This document shows positions 49,241-60,487 of a stretch of 64,000 bases of DNA, one piece after another. The notes beneath the pieces are model-generated. The model did no database searches, was not told the origin of the DNA, and worked only from the letters and a program-made list of their open reading frames with translations. The stretch is from positions 237,210,512 to 237,274,511 of the forward strand of contig CM060846.1 in the NCBI GenBank assembly GCA_030762175.1, read 5' to 3'. Source of the stretch: Metallyticus violacea. Its lineage: Eukaryota > Arthropoda > Insecta > Mantodea > Metallyticidae. Position 1 is the stretch's first letter, and each line of letters begins with the position of its first letter. The position numbers and the translations under genes were made by a program.

Positions 49241-50759
49241 GTGACTAGAAAAATATGAAATATCCTGGTTGAGGCAATAATGTATGGAATTGAAATATGG
49301 AGAATGGAGGGAGGATGAGAAATGTGGATGTTGTGCATAGGAAGTTTGCAGGGAAATTTTAGGCCTACCAAGCACAACAACAATGGAATTTGCACACACT
49401 GAAATGGTAAGAGTGGCAAGGAAAGGTGTGATTATGGAGAGAACTCATAAATATTGGTTTCAGATTCTAAATTTAAATGAAAGAAATTTGTTAAGGAAAT
49501 GCTTAGAATTTCAGAATTACGTCTAAGGAGCAATGGGTGAAGTAATAGTCTTAGGATAATTTTGGAGAACAATGGAATGAGGGATATTTTGATAAGGAGG
49601 GAGAACAATGTAAATGGTTTTTGGAAAACTGTAAGAAGAAGATTGGAACATCTAGAAATACAAAAACTGTTTAGTAAGATAGCATATAAAAGATCTTAAT
49701 ATTTTATATACTAATAAAAAATAAATGGGAAAGAGATAGTTATATTGATAAATAAAATAAAGAACAAAGAGATAGTATTGCATTGGTAAGAGCAGGTGTG
49801 TGGAGATTAAAAGGAATAAGGAAAGGGTTTCCTCAGATTCAATGACCATGTGGGGGAAAGAAAGATATGGAACATATAATGTATGAATGCAAAGGGATGA
49901 GATTCTGGAGAAAGAGTTTATAAACTAGAAAAGGTTTAAATTAGATACAAAAATAGCTTTAATGAAAATCTTCAGTAAGAAAGCAGGAATGTTGGAGAGT
50001 TCCTGAGTAAAGTTAAAAATAAATGGAATTGGCTACTGAGAAGGGAACTAAATCAAATAATTTTAAAGGGTGGTACCTTGTTTAAATTATATTAGAATTT
50101 AGATAAAGTTATTATGGAGGGAGTTAAATTTGATTAAATTATTAAACTTGTGATGGGAAGTTGCTTTTATAAGATGAATAAATGTAGAATTATAGTAGGC
50201 ATTTGAGAAATAAGTGAATCAGTAGTTTGTAGAGACTTAAACTAGCTAACAAAATAATGGCACAGGTAGAGTAATTGAAAACCTGTATTTTAGGACCTTG
50301 GATTGGGTTGGAGCCCAGTCCCTTGGAATTTCAATAAGCTGCTGCTGATGAACTGGGGACTGGGGGCTATGCAATAAAGTTGGAGATTTTGTATTTTGTA
50401 TATTTATATTAGAATTTAGATAAATGTGATATTATAAAATCAATAAAATAATATTTAAATTTTTTGTAAATTTGAGGGGTTATACCCAAAATGGCCTGGA
50501 CCAGATAGGTGGAGGCCCCTTTATAGTTTGTATTTTATATTTTTTTGTAGTATTTCAATAAATTCAAATTTAAAATTTCCTTGAAATGATGATAAATATT
50601 TATTTCATAACTGCACTATGTCCTAACAGTGTGAGAATGACAATGTATTTCATCTAAATACTACCTTGATATTATTGTATACACCTAATTTCTTCTTGTT
50701 TATTACTTTGATATTCTTGTATGTAATTCAGTATTTTATTAAGACGTGTCCAACATCAG

Positions 50760-51385
50760 TTCTACTTCTATGTACTAAAGTAATCAACTGGATCAATAAA
50801 CTATAAATACTTTATCCCCAGCGAAAAAATTCAGCCTAAATAGTCGACTCAACTCTGGTGATAACAGAATTTCTGATGAAAAGAAACCAGGAATCTATAA
50901 AATCAACTGCTCATATGCAACAAAGTATGTTTGGGCAAAACAAAAATAGCATTGTAATTAGGCTCAAAGAACACTGGAGAAATATCAAGTACAATGAGAT
51001 AGATAAATCAGCAGTTGCACATCACTTTGAACATATAAACATGATATAGAAATGGAAACAAAATTAGTGAAATTCATAGATAGACCTTTGGAGCTGGAAA
51101 TATGGAAAAAATTGTTATAAAAATATGAAGAAAAGGTTATGAACTTTGAGATACCAGCACAAGACAAATTAATCCAAAAGTTCATAAAATGTATACAAGA
51201 GGTACAGGTCTGTCCAACCAGTAATGAATCTAGCAGTCGACTCACAGCTGTTGATGTGGGCAATGGCCTGTGAAACATGTTATGTATAATTCAATGGTAA
51301 GTGGAGCATAAGAGTATTAAATCGACTCATCAGCTAATTAAGAATATATAAATTGCTTCACTGTATTAGTTCTGACAAAATTAGT
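50760..51385 (+). mobile_element. PLE 3' fragment with complete tail
   Basis: Endonuclease pieces: KNSGIYKINCS-like PGIYKINCSYATKYVWAKQK in mixed frames, IVIRLKEHWRNIKYNEIDKS, AVAHHFEHINM, ELEIWKKL and FEIPAQDKLIQKF. The hammerhead-like core is at 51251; then GGTAAGTGGAGCATAAGAGT, ATTAAATCGACTCATCAGC and the terminal TTGCTTCACTGTATTAG near 51355-51370. It gives the reference tail for the other copies. Closest to the 35.1-36.9 kb PLE. Confidence 0.85.
51251..51276 (+). ncRNA. Hammerhead-ribozyme-like core (diverged)
   Basis: TTGATGT, stem GGGC / GCCT-like (TGGGCAATGGCCTG), then TGAAACATG. Two changes from CTGATGA make activity unlikely; sister of the motif at 36751. Confidence 0.45.
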
Positions 51386-52479
51386 TTTAAATTTAGAACA
51401 TTGACAAGTTTTCTCTCCTAATTAACCATTACCAAAATTTTTCTTTTCTGCTATGGAATAGGTTAGTGCATATGAAAATGTAATACTCTCTTGTGATTAG
51501 CTGGTGAGTAAGTTAATGAATAAAATATCAAGGAAAAATGCACATACAATTCCTGGTCCTATATGTGAAAGAATTGGGATAAGGCAAAACAATGTTAAAA
51601 GAAAGATGGTCATAACTATGGAAAAAATAATATGCAAAATATGTCTTTTTTTATGTAGGTTGAAATATGCAACCTTTTTTACAACAGGACAGACTTTATC
51701 ATGGCAAAGAAAATATCATTTGAGAACTGGCATTCATAATAGAAAGAAAATAATAAAAATAAAGTTTTCTTTCAAAAGAATCAAAGATATTTTATGTGAT
51801 TGTTGCACAAAATATACCCTATGAGAAAGACACCTCTAGTCCCGAGTTTATGCATCTTTGTGGTTTTGTTTGTAATGGTTGGGATATTCACACATGGTTG
51901 TGCCTCCCAATTTCTGCTTGCATCTGAATACCCCATGTTTAGTTCTTGTTATTTATGAGCATTGGATTAATGATTTAGTATAAAAATATCATATTTTAAT
52001 ATTATTTATCATATTATCTGAGCATATTATTTGTTACAGATGCCTAAGACTTGTCTACTGCCAAGGCATCTTGGATAGAAGCATAATTGTGGGCTGCTCT
52101 GGATGCAGTTAGAAAAGGAGAAAAAATATAAACCCTTGAGCAAAGGTTTAATATTCATGAAACTACATTACAAAAAATACTTGAGGTAGATTTAGAAAGA
52201 GGCTCAGATATGGGGGGGGGGGGAAATTCATTGCAATGCAGAAAGTAGTAGTTCAATGTCATTAATTGCCTTTGGCCAAAATTATTAATGGTATATGAGT
52301 ATGCAGGACAGAATAAAATCAAACATAATTTAAATAAGACAAAAAAACTAGCTGGGAAAGACTGGGCATAAGTGTTCCTTTGAAAGAAATCCCCGGCTCA
52401 CCTTTGAGGAGGTTCAAGGCAACTTTCACTCTGTGGATTCTTGCTTATAATAAAAAAAAGTAGTTAAGAATAAATATAT
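51386..52479. other. PTEN intron without recognised gene
   Basis: 1.1 kb. Short open frame 51504-51824 has no recognisable family. A G run is at 52213-52224. Confidence 0.45.
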
Positions 52480-53180
52480 AGAAATAGTTCTTTCACACTA
52501 GCCATGTGTAGGATATTAGCTGGAAATGAAGAATCATACTTGAAAAATTTGGGTAACAGCTGGAACCCAAAACATGGATATTTGGCCTTTCATGCTGACA
52601 CTGTAACTGAGCTACCATCCAAATACAAAGTCACAACTCTTTCTCATCTGACTATATATCCTGAGACTTTCATATGGTTTTCTCTACTAAGAAATATTAA
52701 TTCCTTCAGAATCAAATTAAAAATGCTACTGGTATTTTAGACCCAGGCTCCTAGTTTAACGATCAACTATGTAAACGTTACTTTATATAGAAATAGTTCT
52801 TTCACACTGGCCAAGTATAGGACATTAGTTACAAAGGAAAAATCATACTTGAAAAATTTATGGGTCACAGCCAGAATTCAAACCCAGAATCTTCAGCCTT
52901 CCGTGAGAATGCTCTAACCAACTGAACTACCATGTCTTCTTCTGAGTGTAAAACCACAAACCTCTCTCATCTGACTGTATATTTTGGAGATGTCCCTAAG
53001 GTTTTCTCTACTACAAGAGATTTATTCCTTAAAAGGCAGCCCAAAATTCTTTAAGTAATTTAGACCCAGACTCCTATTTTAACCACCAACATTGTAAGGG
53101 TTAATTTTATATGTAGAAATTGTTCTTTCATGCCAGCCATGTGTATGACACTAATTAGAAAGGAGGAATCATACTTGGGT
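52480..53180 (-). repeat. Tandem repeat of about 310-325 bp with tRNA-like part
   Basis: GAAATAGTTCTTTCACACT starts at 52481 and 52790 and, as GAAATTGTTCTTTCATGCC, at 53116, giving 2.2 units of 309 and 326 bases. The second unit's complement has a tRNA-like region: TAGTTCAGTTGGTTAGAGCA (box A) and GGGTTTGAATTC (box B). The first unit's matching part is decayed (GAGCTACCATCC). Probably a tRNA-derived SINE carried in a tandem duplication. Confidence 0.8.
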
Positions 53181-53879
53181 CACCTCTTAAGGAAGAAACC
53201 TCTCATAGTAGAAAAAACCTTAGTGAGATATACAGAGTCAGATAAGATAAGGGAAGTTTTTGTTTTCATATTTGGAAAACAGGGGTATAGCATTAGGTCT
53301 TGCAGGGCCTGAGTTTTAAGGGACTCACAGACACCATGCAAAATAATAAATAAATAATTAAAAAGTATGTATATTAATATATAATAGCCAAATCAAATGC
53401 CAGCCTGCATGGAAGTGGTCAGATCATGACAATTTCATAGAATCTTACCATCTTGTAACACATACATTTGGTGAGCAGTGTGCTCCTCAGTCCTCAGAAA
53501 AGTGCAGTGCAAAGTTATTTAACAATGACAACAATGAAAATTGATACCAACATATATTTTAGTTAGAAAATTATATTTTCTTGATGTGTAGTGTACCTAA
53601 GATCATATTATTCACAACTCTTTCTGAACATTTAATTTTTGTCATATTTATTTCACAACAGAATGGATTTTTTTTTCAAGTTTATAATGCCAATTCTCCA
53701 ATAATATTGATGCCATGCAATAACAATCAGTCAACTCAGTTTCGAACAAGCTCTCTTTCAGTACTGTAGTTACTGAAAAATGAAACCAAACTAATTATGA
53801 ACATCTAAGTGGCACATAAAGAGAAAGAAGTGAGAGTTAAAAAGGAAACAAACAAATTAGCTCAACAGCTACAGTTACA
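53181..53879. other. PTEN intron without recognised gene
   Basis: No element assigned. Confidence 0.45.
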
Positions 53880-55190
53880 GATGTTTGCAGTGCCACAAGT
53901 GAGTGCACCTCTGAAGTGAAAAGTCATATAGAAATAGATGTTAGTAGAGACAGCAATTGTGAAAGCGAAAACAAATATTATAACAAAATCTCCATAAATA
54001 TAACTATGCCTATCAATATCGCTGAGTGTTCAAATTATTATGCAGATTATCTGTTAAATGTAGATAATGGTATTAAAAAGTTCTATTTTAGACAAAAGCC
54101 TTATCAGCCAGCAGGTTCTTTCCCTAAAGATGCTAAGCAGGATAACAGATCCTTTTCCACAAAATATTACAAAAAGTTCACATTAACTGGCAAAGAATGT
54201 GTATATAATAGTTGTGTTACTTAGGATTCATCTAAAAATGACTCAGTTTATTGTAAACAGTGTTGACTCTTTAGTGCACAGAAATGATCTTCAGCTTGGA
54301 GGAAAGGAGTCTGAGATTAGAGATGGTTAACCAAAGGTAAAGTGCTATATGAAACTGGTTACTCACATTTGAACACATGCATTATTTTCAATTCTTAGTG
54401 TAAAGAAAACACAGTTGATTTGGGTATGAATTCAGAACTAAAGAAAAATGAGAACATATGGAAACAGGTCCTTGAGAAAATTCTAAATGTGACGATAACA
54501 CTGGCATCCAACAATAATCCAACTTTACAGGGACATAGGAAAGAAATTGGAAAATCAAACAGTGAGAACTTTTTAGCAATCATTGAACTTCTCCAAAATA
54601 TGATCTTGTATTATGCAACCTCATAAATAAACCAAAATGTATACAAAAGTACTGAAGCCCTTCAATTCAAAATGAGTTAATAACTGTTCTATCCCATGCA
54701 CTTGAAAATAAATTATTAATGACAGTAAAGCTGCCTTATTCTTTTCTATTATTACAAATGGAACACAGGATATAATAAAAACAGAACAATTAACTCAGAT
54801 ATTTAAATACATTACAATTTCACATGATGTAACTGGAAAGTCATATGACATGAAAATAAATGAAAGCTGCTTAGGTTTTCATGAAATAAAATTTCAAAGT
54901 TCATTAGTAATGGTGAAGTACATACTCAGTGCAGTGCAAAAAGGACTCTTATTAACTAAATGCCATGATCAGGGATTGACGGTTGTGCCAATATGTCAGG
55001 CTTATGCAAAGGTGTCAGAATGAGAATTGAACAAAGACAAAGAACTAAAAAATATGTACATTGTGCAACCCATGATTTAAATTTAGAATTTAACGATACT
55101 GTCCATTGTCAGGCAAATGAAAAATACATATTCAAGTGTGTTGCAGCTGATATGCAGAAGAATGGAGATTTATTAATGATGTGAGGTTGT
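53880..55190 (+). pseudogene. hAT transposase remnant (ZMYM1-like)
   Basis: Order of pieces: KKFYFRQKPYQPAGSFPKDA with NRSFSTKYYKKF (the YQP-xxFP, RSFQ--WY--Y entry to the TTF zinc finger), KENIWKQVLEKILNVTITLA-like NENIWKQVLEKILN, NNPTLQGHRKEIGKSNSENF (LRGHRE-IGE-N-GNFL), LAIIELLQNM, ITNGTQDIIKTEQLTQIFKY (D-T-D-S--EQLT-I-RY, with Asn for the first catalytic Asp), SCLGFHEI, then MSGLCKGVRMRIEQRQ (GYDGAANMSG--KGVQ-RI) and YVHCATHDLNLEFND (Y-HC--H-LNL). ZMYM1-type hAT transposases show this order. The C-terminal part is not recognised downstream. Confidence 0.82.
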
Positions 55191-55761
55191 ATGAGAGACA
55201 ACAGGACTGTGCTTCATGTATATTATAATGAACAGAGCTAAATATGTAAAAGGGGTCTGCCATCTAAGAAGCAGCTTCTGAAAAGACAAAAGGAATAAAT
55301 GTCCCAGAAGAACAATTTGTCTAGTCATAAATAATGACAGTCTTCAGTGTTTCTTGGAACATAATATCCTCTCCGTTGGTCTGTAAGGTGTCTCTTTCTC
55401 AATGCCATTTAAAAATGTGTGAAAGCTCAATCAGATGGTGTTTAAAGGGGAGAACTGCACTATGAATAAAATGTTAGAGAAAGGTATTTATTATTCAGAC
55501 TTGATTTATTCATTGCAAGACAAACTAAAATGTTTACGGTTTCAAGATTAAACACATTGTAATATGCTGTTAAATTTTCTAGAATAATGAAGATGAATTC
55601 CAAAAAGCAACATCTACCATATAAAAGTGTTTAAAGATAATAAATAATATGTCTACAATGTTGAACTGAATAAACCAAAAGTAATGCTTTTTAAGGGAAA
55701 TGACCAGTAAAGTTGATAATTGTTGCACAGAGTCATGTACTTGAACAAGTATCACCCTTTT
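55191..55761. other. Unassigned sequence after the hAT remnant
   Basis: About 570 bp with no recognised element. Confidence 0.4.
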
Positions 55762-56022
55762 TATTTGGTTTATTTATGAATGCTCTTTAACATCTCAGAT
55801 CATCAGCATCCCATTCAATTCAGGGCATGAAATGGCCAACAAATTTTGCTCAGAGGCCTCTTTTTTCAAGCTTGAGGTCTTTATCGTGCCATAAATGTAT
55901 GACATGGGACCCGGCTTTACTTCCCTTCCAAAGGAAGCCATACTTAGGGTTTTTACACCCGAAAAAATCCATCGGTCCTGGCTGGGATTGAACCCGCGAT
56001 CTTGGGTTTAGGAGGCAAGTAT
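55762..56022 (-). mobile_element. SINE family B, copy 5 (head truncated)
   Basis: Body complete (CCTTCCAAAGGAAGCCATAC, GGCTGGGATTGAACCCGCGA) but the element stops at GAGGCAAGTATGATCAC, lacking the box A end. Possible short target duplication ATCACCCTTTT / ATCACATTTTA. Confidence 0.88.
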
Positions 56023-56313
56023 GATCACATTTTAAATATCTAGAATGCACAATAGTATATGAGGAACATTTTCACAAAACTCAAAGTCTACAAAATTTTT
56101 ATTCTATTAAAATGTTTCAAAATTTTATATCTACAAAAGCTAAGTTTTTATAAAATTAAGTATATGTTTGGACACTTAATTTAATGATACCTAATGGATT
56201 ATTGCAAAATGTTATAAATGTGTATCATGTCACTTTGTTACAAATAGCATGTGTTCACTGTATGCCTACTCTTCTAGGACTCACTCATGTAGCAGTCCTT
56301 GCAAGTTTTGATA

Positions 56314-57590
56314 CAGTGTGCATGAAATAGAAAGCAGAAGGAAAATATGGCAGAGGGAGAGTAGAATTCAGAAGAAAAAATGCAAGTATGGAGAGCTGGC
56401 TTATTTTAAATCCTTTATATTGTGTGAGCAGGAATTAACTTATGATAAGGCCATCATTAAGCATAGTGATTATAGTGTAGCTGATTTAACTCATAATGAC
56501 CTAACAAGTTTTATACAGATGTTTTACAAAAATGAAACAAAAGTTTAATATAAATTTTTATTGAAAAAATGTTTAAGAGTTACAGAACCTGATAAAAAAG
56601 AACTATACAAAATGAAGAAGAACAAAGAATGAGAACAGCACCCTTATCATACTATGTTCACATGACTATTGGTGAAGATGTCTTTGTTTGTTTGACCTCT
56701 TTTATAAATATTCGGGGTGTATCACATCAAGGTACTATTAGGCTTCCTAAGAATTATGTGATGGCCAAAGTGATGCCACATTAGGGATGTGAGAAATGGC
56801 GACACTGCATATGTGATTAAGAACAAACTACAGAATCAAGAAAGACATTTTAGTGTAAATGTTGTGAAGTTCGCTATTCTTAATGAAAGACTTGTTGATT
56901 CTACTTACCACCATAGCTTAATATTAAGAGGATATGGCAAAACTGTTATGACTAATGTGCCCACACTGGTGCACTTAAGTGCTTCTTATTCAAATAAAAA
57001 TCAGTATTCTATTCATGTTTCAATCTAGTCTTTTGCAATCCTAAAAGTGAAACTTTCTCAATTTGTTCAAAATTCCTCCTTAAAATTAAAATACTTGTAA
57101 GGAGAAGAGAAAGAGAAACTGCTTCTAGAATACTAAAAATACAATACTGCAAAGTTACCATCAATGAGATCACAAAGAACAGATGTGCTTTGATTACTAG
57201 CTACTAAGTTTCTACTGTTGAAATATTTTATAGTTTACAGGTTTGGTTATACAGGTGTATATTCATTAAGATTGGAGCCAAGAATATAAATATAAATAAA
57301 CATTTGATATGCTGCTACCCTGCACTGAAACACTACATTTCATAGCTAGAAAAACAATGCAAAAAAGAGAGAGAGAAGAAGACTGTTTCTCCATCTATTT
57401 TCTGACTATAGCTCTCAAAAAACTTGGCAATGATGACTACTTTAATAAGAAATTAAAAGTTTTTATTAAAATTCTACACTATTTTCCAATCATAGGACAT
57501 AATTACATGCCCTGTGAGCATATATTTGAAAATGCAAAAAAAGAACTTGAGGCATATAGAAACTATCACTTCTCACATATCATAACATAG
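56314..57590 (+). pseudogene. Decayed coding-like remnant of unknown transposon
   Basis: Open stretches separated by stops: KYGELAYFKSFILCEQELTY, VTEPDKKELYKM, NGDTAYVIKNKLQNQERHFS with VPTLVHLSASYSNK, and EREEDCFSIYFLTIALKKLG then FFPIIGHNYMPCEHIFENAK with KELEAYRNYHFS. The density of amphipathic, composition-balanced sequence suggests former genes, perhaps the tail of a DNA transposon, but I recognise no family. It lies downstream of the hAT remnant and could be unrelated. Confidence 0.4.
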
Positions 57591-57781
57591 TTAACAAGCA
57601 TGGGAAATTTTATATATTTGAAGTCATAGGTCAAACTATCCCAAATTTAAACCTTGAACACTTCCTTTGTAATTAAAATTCCTTTCCCAACTTCATCTCA
57701 GATATATTTAGTGCCAATTGCTGTAATAGCTTAGTAGGGAAAACATGAGCTAAACACTATTGAAAGAAGCTGTCACCACTT

Positions 57782-58420
57782 CAAGAGGATAATAAGCAAA
57801 GAGAAGCATGAGAAAAGTGTGAATGTGATAAATAATGAGATATATATCATAATGCAGAAAAATCAAAGGGAAGTTTTTTCCCCTCTTTTTTTTTGCTTTT
57901 TTCTTATTCCTGTCTAAAAATGGAAAGACTTTTTTCTCTCTTTTACTTAGATAGGCCATAAAGAGGAATAGGGCCTTCCCTTTTACCTCCGTATACTTGT
58001 TCTTCAGTATTTTTATATAATTGGAACTAGAGATTTTGTATATAAATGTTCAATGATGTTGACATACTCATTTCATATTATTTTTGCACTATTCTTTGTA
58101 GCTACAAACCTAGTATTAAATTTCTAAATTTTAAGCGCATATCAATGAGTTTAAATTAATTAAACTTATTAAATCAACAGAATTACTGAAATAGTCTTCA
58201 TTCCATCTCTGTGTTAAATGTAAGCCCTGAATATTCAAAGAGGTTCTAGAATATATATAGTTTATTTCTAGAAACATACATTTTCTTCTTATTTGGCATT
58301 ATGGCCCAGGGTGAGCCTTGGCCCACCGCAGCAACCTCTGCTATAAATAATCATATTTTTTTAGGTTACCTCCACAATGTGCCTACCATATAGGCAACAT
58401 GTCTCTAAACCATAAACCTT
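57782..58420. repeat. Tandem duplication, unit 1
   Basis: 639-bp unit starting CAAGAGGATAATAAGCAAAG and ending ATAAACCTT. It is followed directly by a nearly identical unit. Content: T-rich runs, then GGGTGAGCCTTGGCCCACCG and CAGCAACCTCTGCTATAAAT. No ORF of interest. Confidence 0.95.
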
Positions 58421-59062
58421 CAAGAGGATAATAAGCAAAGAGAAGCATGAGAAAAGTGTGAATGTGATAAATAATGAGATATATATATCATAATGCAGAA
58501 AAATCAAAGGGAAGTTTTTTCCCCTCTTTTTTTTTTGCTTTTTTCTTATTCCTGTCTAAAAATGGAAAGACTTTTTTCTCTCTTTTACTTAGATAGGCCA
58601 TAAAGAGGAATAGGGCCTTCCCTTTTACCTCCATATATTTGTTCTTCAGTATTTTTATATAATTGGAACTAGAGATTTTGTATATAAATGTTCAATGATG
58701 TTGACATACTCATTTCATATTATTTTTGCACTATTCTTTGTAGCTACAAACCTAGTATTAAATTTCTAAATTTTAAGCGCATATCAATGAGTTTAAATTA
58801 ATTAAACTTATTAAATCAACAGAATTACTAAAATAGTCTTCATTCCATCTCTGTGTTAAATGTAAGCCCTGAATATTCAAAGAGGTTCTAGAATATATAT
58901 AGTTTTTTACTAGAAACATACATTTTCTTCTTATTTGGCATTATGGCCCAGGGTGAGCCTTGGCCCACCGCAGCAACCTCTGCTATAAATAATCATATTT
59001 TTTTAGGTTACCTCCACAATGTGCCTACCATATAGGCAACATGTCTCTAAACCATAAACCTT
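58421..59062. repeat. Tandem duplication, unit 2
   Basis: Second copy, with only a handful of differences from unit 1 (for example CCGTATACTTG against CCATATATTTG, and one extra AT and T). High identity indicates a recent duplication or an assembly duplication. Confidence 0.95.
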
Positions 59063-59081
59063 ATGGTGTATGGTTTAGAGA
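59046..59081. repeat. Palindrome / stem-loop at the end of the tandem duplication
   Basis: CTCTAAACCATAAACC, loop TTAT, GGTGTATGGTTTAGAG: 15 of 16 positions pair. It lies at the outer edge of unit 2, and its left arm is also the end of unit 1 at 58403-58418. Confidence 0.9.
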
Positions 59082-60487
59082 CCTAGGCTTTTTAGGAATG
59101 GTTCTTCAGGTGCAGCTAGTAAAATACCTCTTCACCTTTTTTCTAACTGAAAACATTCAAACATAATTATGGCTTCTATTTTAACCTTCTTATTTTTAAA
59201 TATCCTAGTATTCATACAGGATTTTTGGAATCATTATGTGGCGGGCGAAAGTTGTTAGTCCTGAAGTTATTTCAACAGAAAAAGAGAAAGAAGAAACATT
59301 CCTCTTACAGAGGAAATGTTGGTTAGTGAGCAAAAAAATTCTTTTCTTTCAAAATGTAAAGCCGCTTGTCCAAGTGCAAGTATAAGACTGTTAACAGATC
59401 TTTTCTGCTAGCTGATGTTCATGCTGCATGTTTATACCTGGTTGTCATGACAACCAAATAAAGCTTTGACCTTGTGCATATTGTTATACTACCTGTTTTG
59501 AGGCTATGATGAAGCTATCACCCTGAATTTTTGGTCACTTGCGGTCAGTGTGTGAAAATAGTACAGTTCGTATAGAATGGTTACGTTTATTATAGTTACT
59601 ATGAGTTATGTGGAATTAAAGCATCATCAATACATTAATTTTTAAAAACTTATTGGTGATTTGCAATTAATTTGCATAATGATGTAGTGTGTAATGTGCT
59701 ACAACCACCATTTTTATAGTGGACTGAATGCCATAAAAGGGATGTGAAACTAATAGTGAGCCCAGAACCAATTCTTAATGTATCAGTGCAAAAAATAGAA
59801 AAGAATGGTGTGATATACTGCAACAGATATTTTAAAAGTTCATGGTACATAGTGAATATGAGTGGTTGAGAGGCAGTTGTTACTTGCAGAAACTGCTTTG
59901 TTGTGCTTATCTATTACTTGGAATTCTGATGGCATTTGTGACATACTGAATATCATCTGGTTATTGCATTAACATTCAGATTCTGTACACTAAAAACTTT
60001 TTGAAAAATGTTTAAACTGACATTACCCAAAAATGTATTCTTAAAATGTAAAACTAAATGCTGAATTGATAAAAACCTGTGATTATACAATCATTCACTT
60101 TTAAGAGACTCATTTTAGTATCCTTTCAAATCACATGAGCATTTATGTATGTAGTGATACTAAATTAAAGCATTTTTCTGCTGATCTAGAGGCTTCTGCC
60201 ATAAGAGACCTAAACAAATGTAAGCAGAAATATAAATTGGATGGTATATTCTTAGATATTATTTATTTATTGTGTGCAATTTTTAGTACTTAAATGTGAA
60301 CTAAATCCTAAAAATCTAACTTGGGTAAACTTTTACTGCTATTTTCAAGTCTGGTAAAAGTTAGTGGAAAGATGTCACATCATTCACAGTGTTTTGGGAA
60401 TATCTTTCCAAAATCACAGGTAAAGAAAAGTCTTGAAGTCTACAGAAGTACCAAGACTGATCGAATATTCTAGGTATTTGCTGAAAA
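59082..60487. other. PTEN intron without recognised gene
   Basis: 1.4 kb AT-rich; no element assigned. Confidence 0.45.

Larger units (their letters stand above)
45600..50570 (+). mobile_element. LINE, near full length, decayed (ORF1, EEP endonuclease, RT, 3' tail)
   Basis: Five-kilobase non-LTR retrotransposon in sense orientation. Order: short leader, ORF1 beginning with a 2A-like motif (45776), ORF1 RNA-binding part (46080-46400), CTHCCG knuckle-like residues (46455), endonuclease (47040-47770), RT (48240-49240), a C-terminal part with HRKFAGKF and MEHIMYECKGMRFWRKS near 49870, and a 3' tail with TTTCAATAAGCTGCTGCTGA, GGTTATACCCAAAATGGCC and AATAAATTC at the end. The 3' tail resembles those at 8650-8860 and 17450-17730. 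Stops and frameshifts are scattered throughout. Confidence 0.85.
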
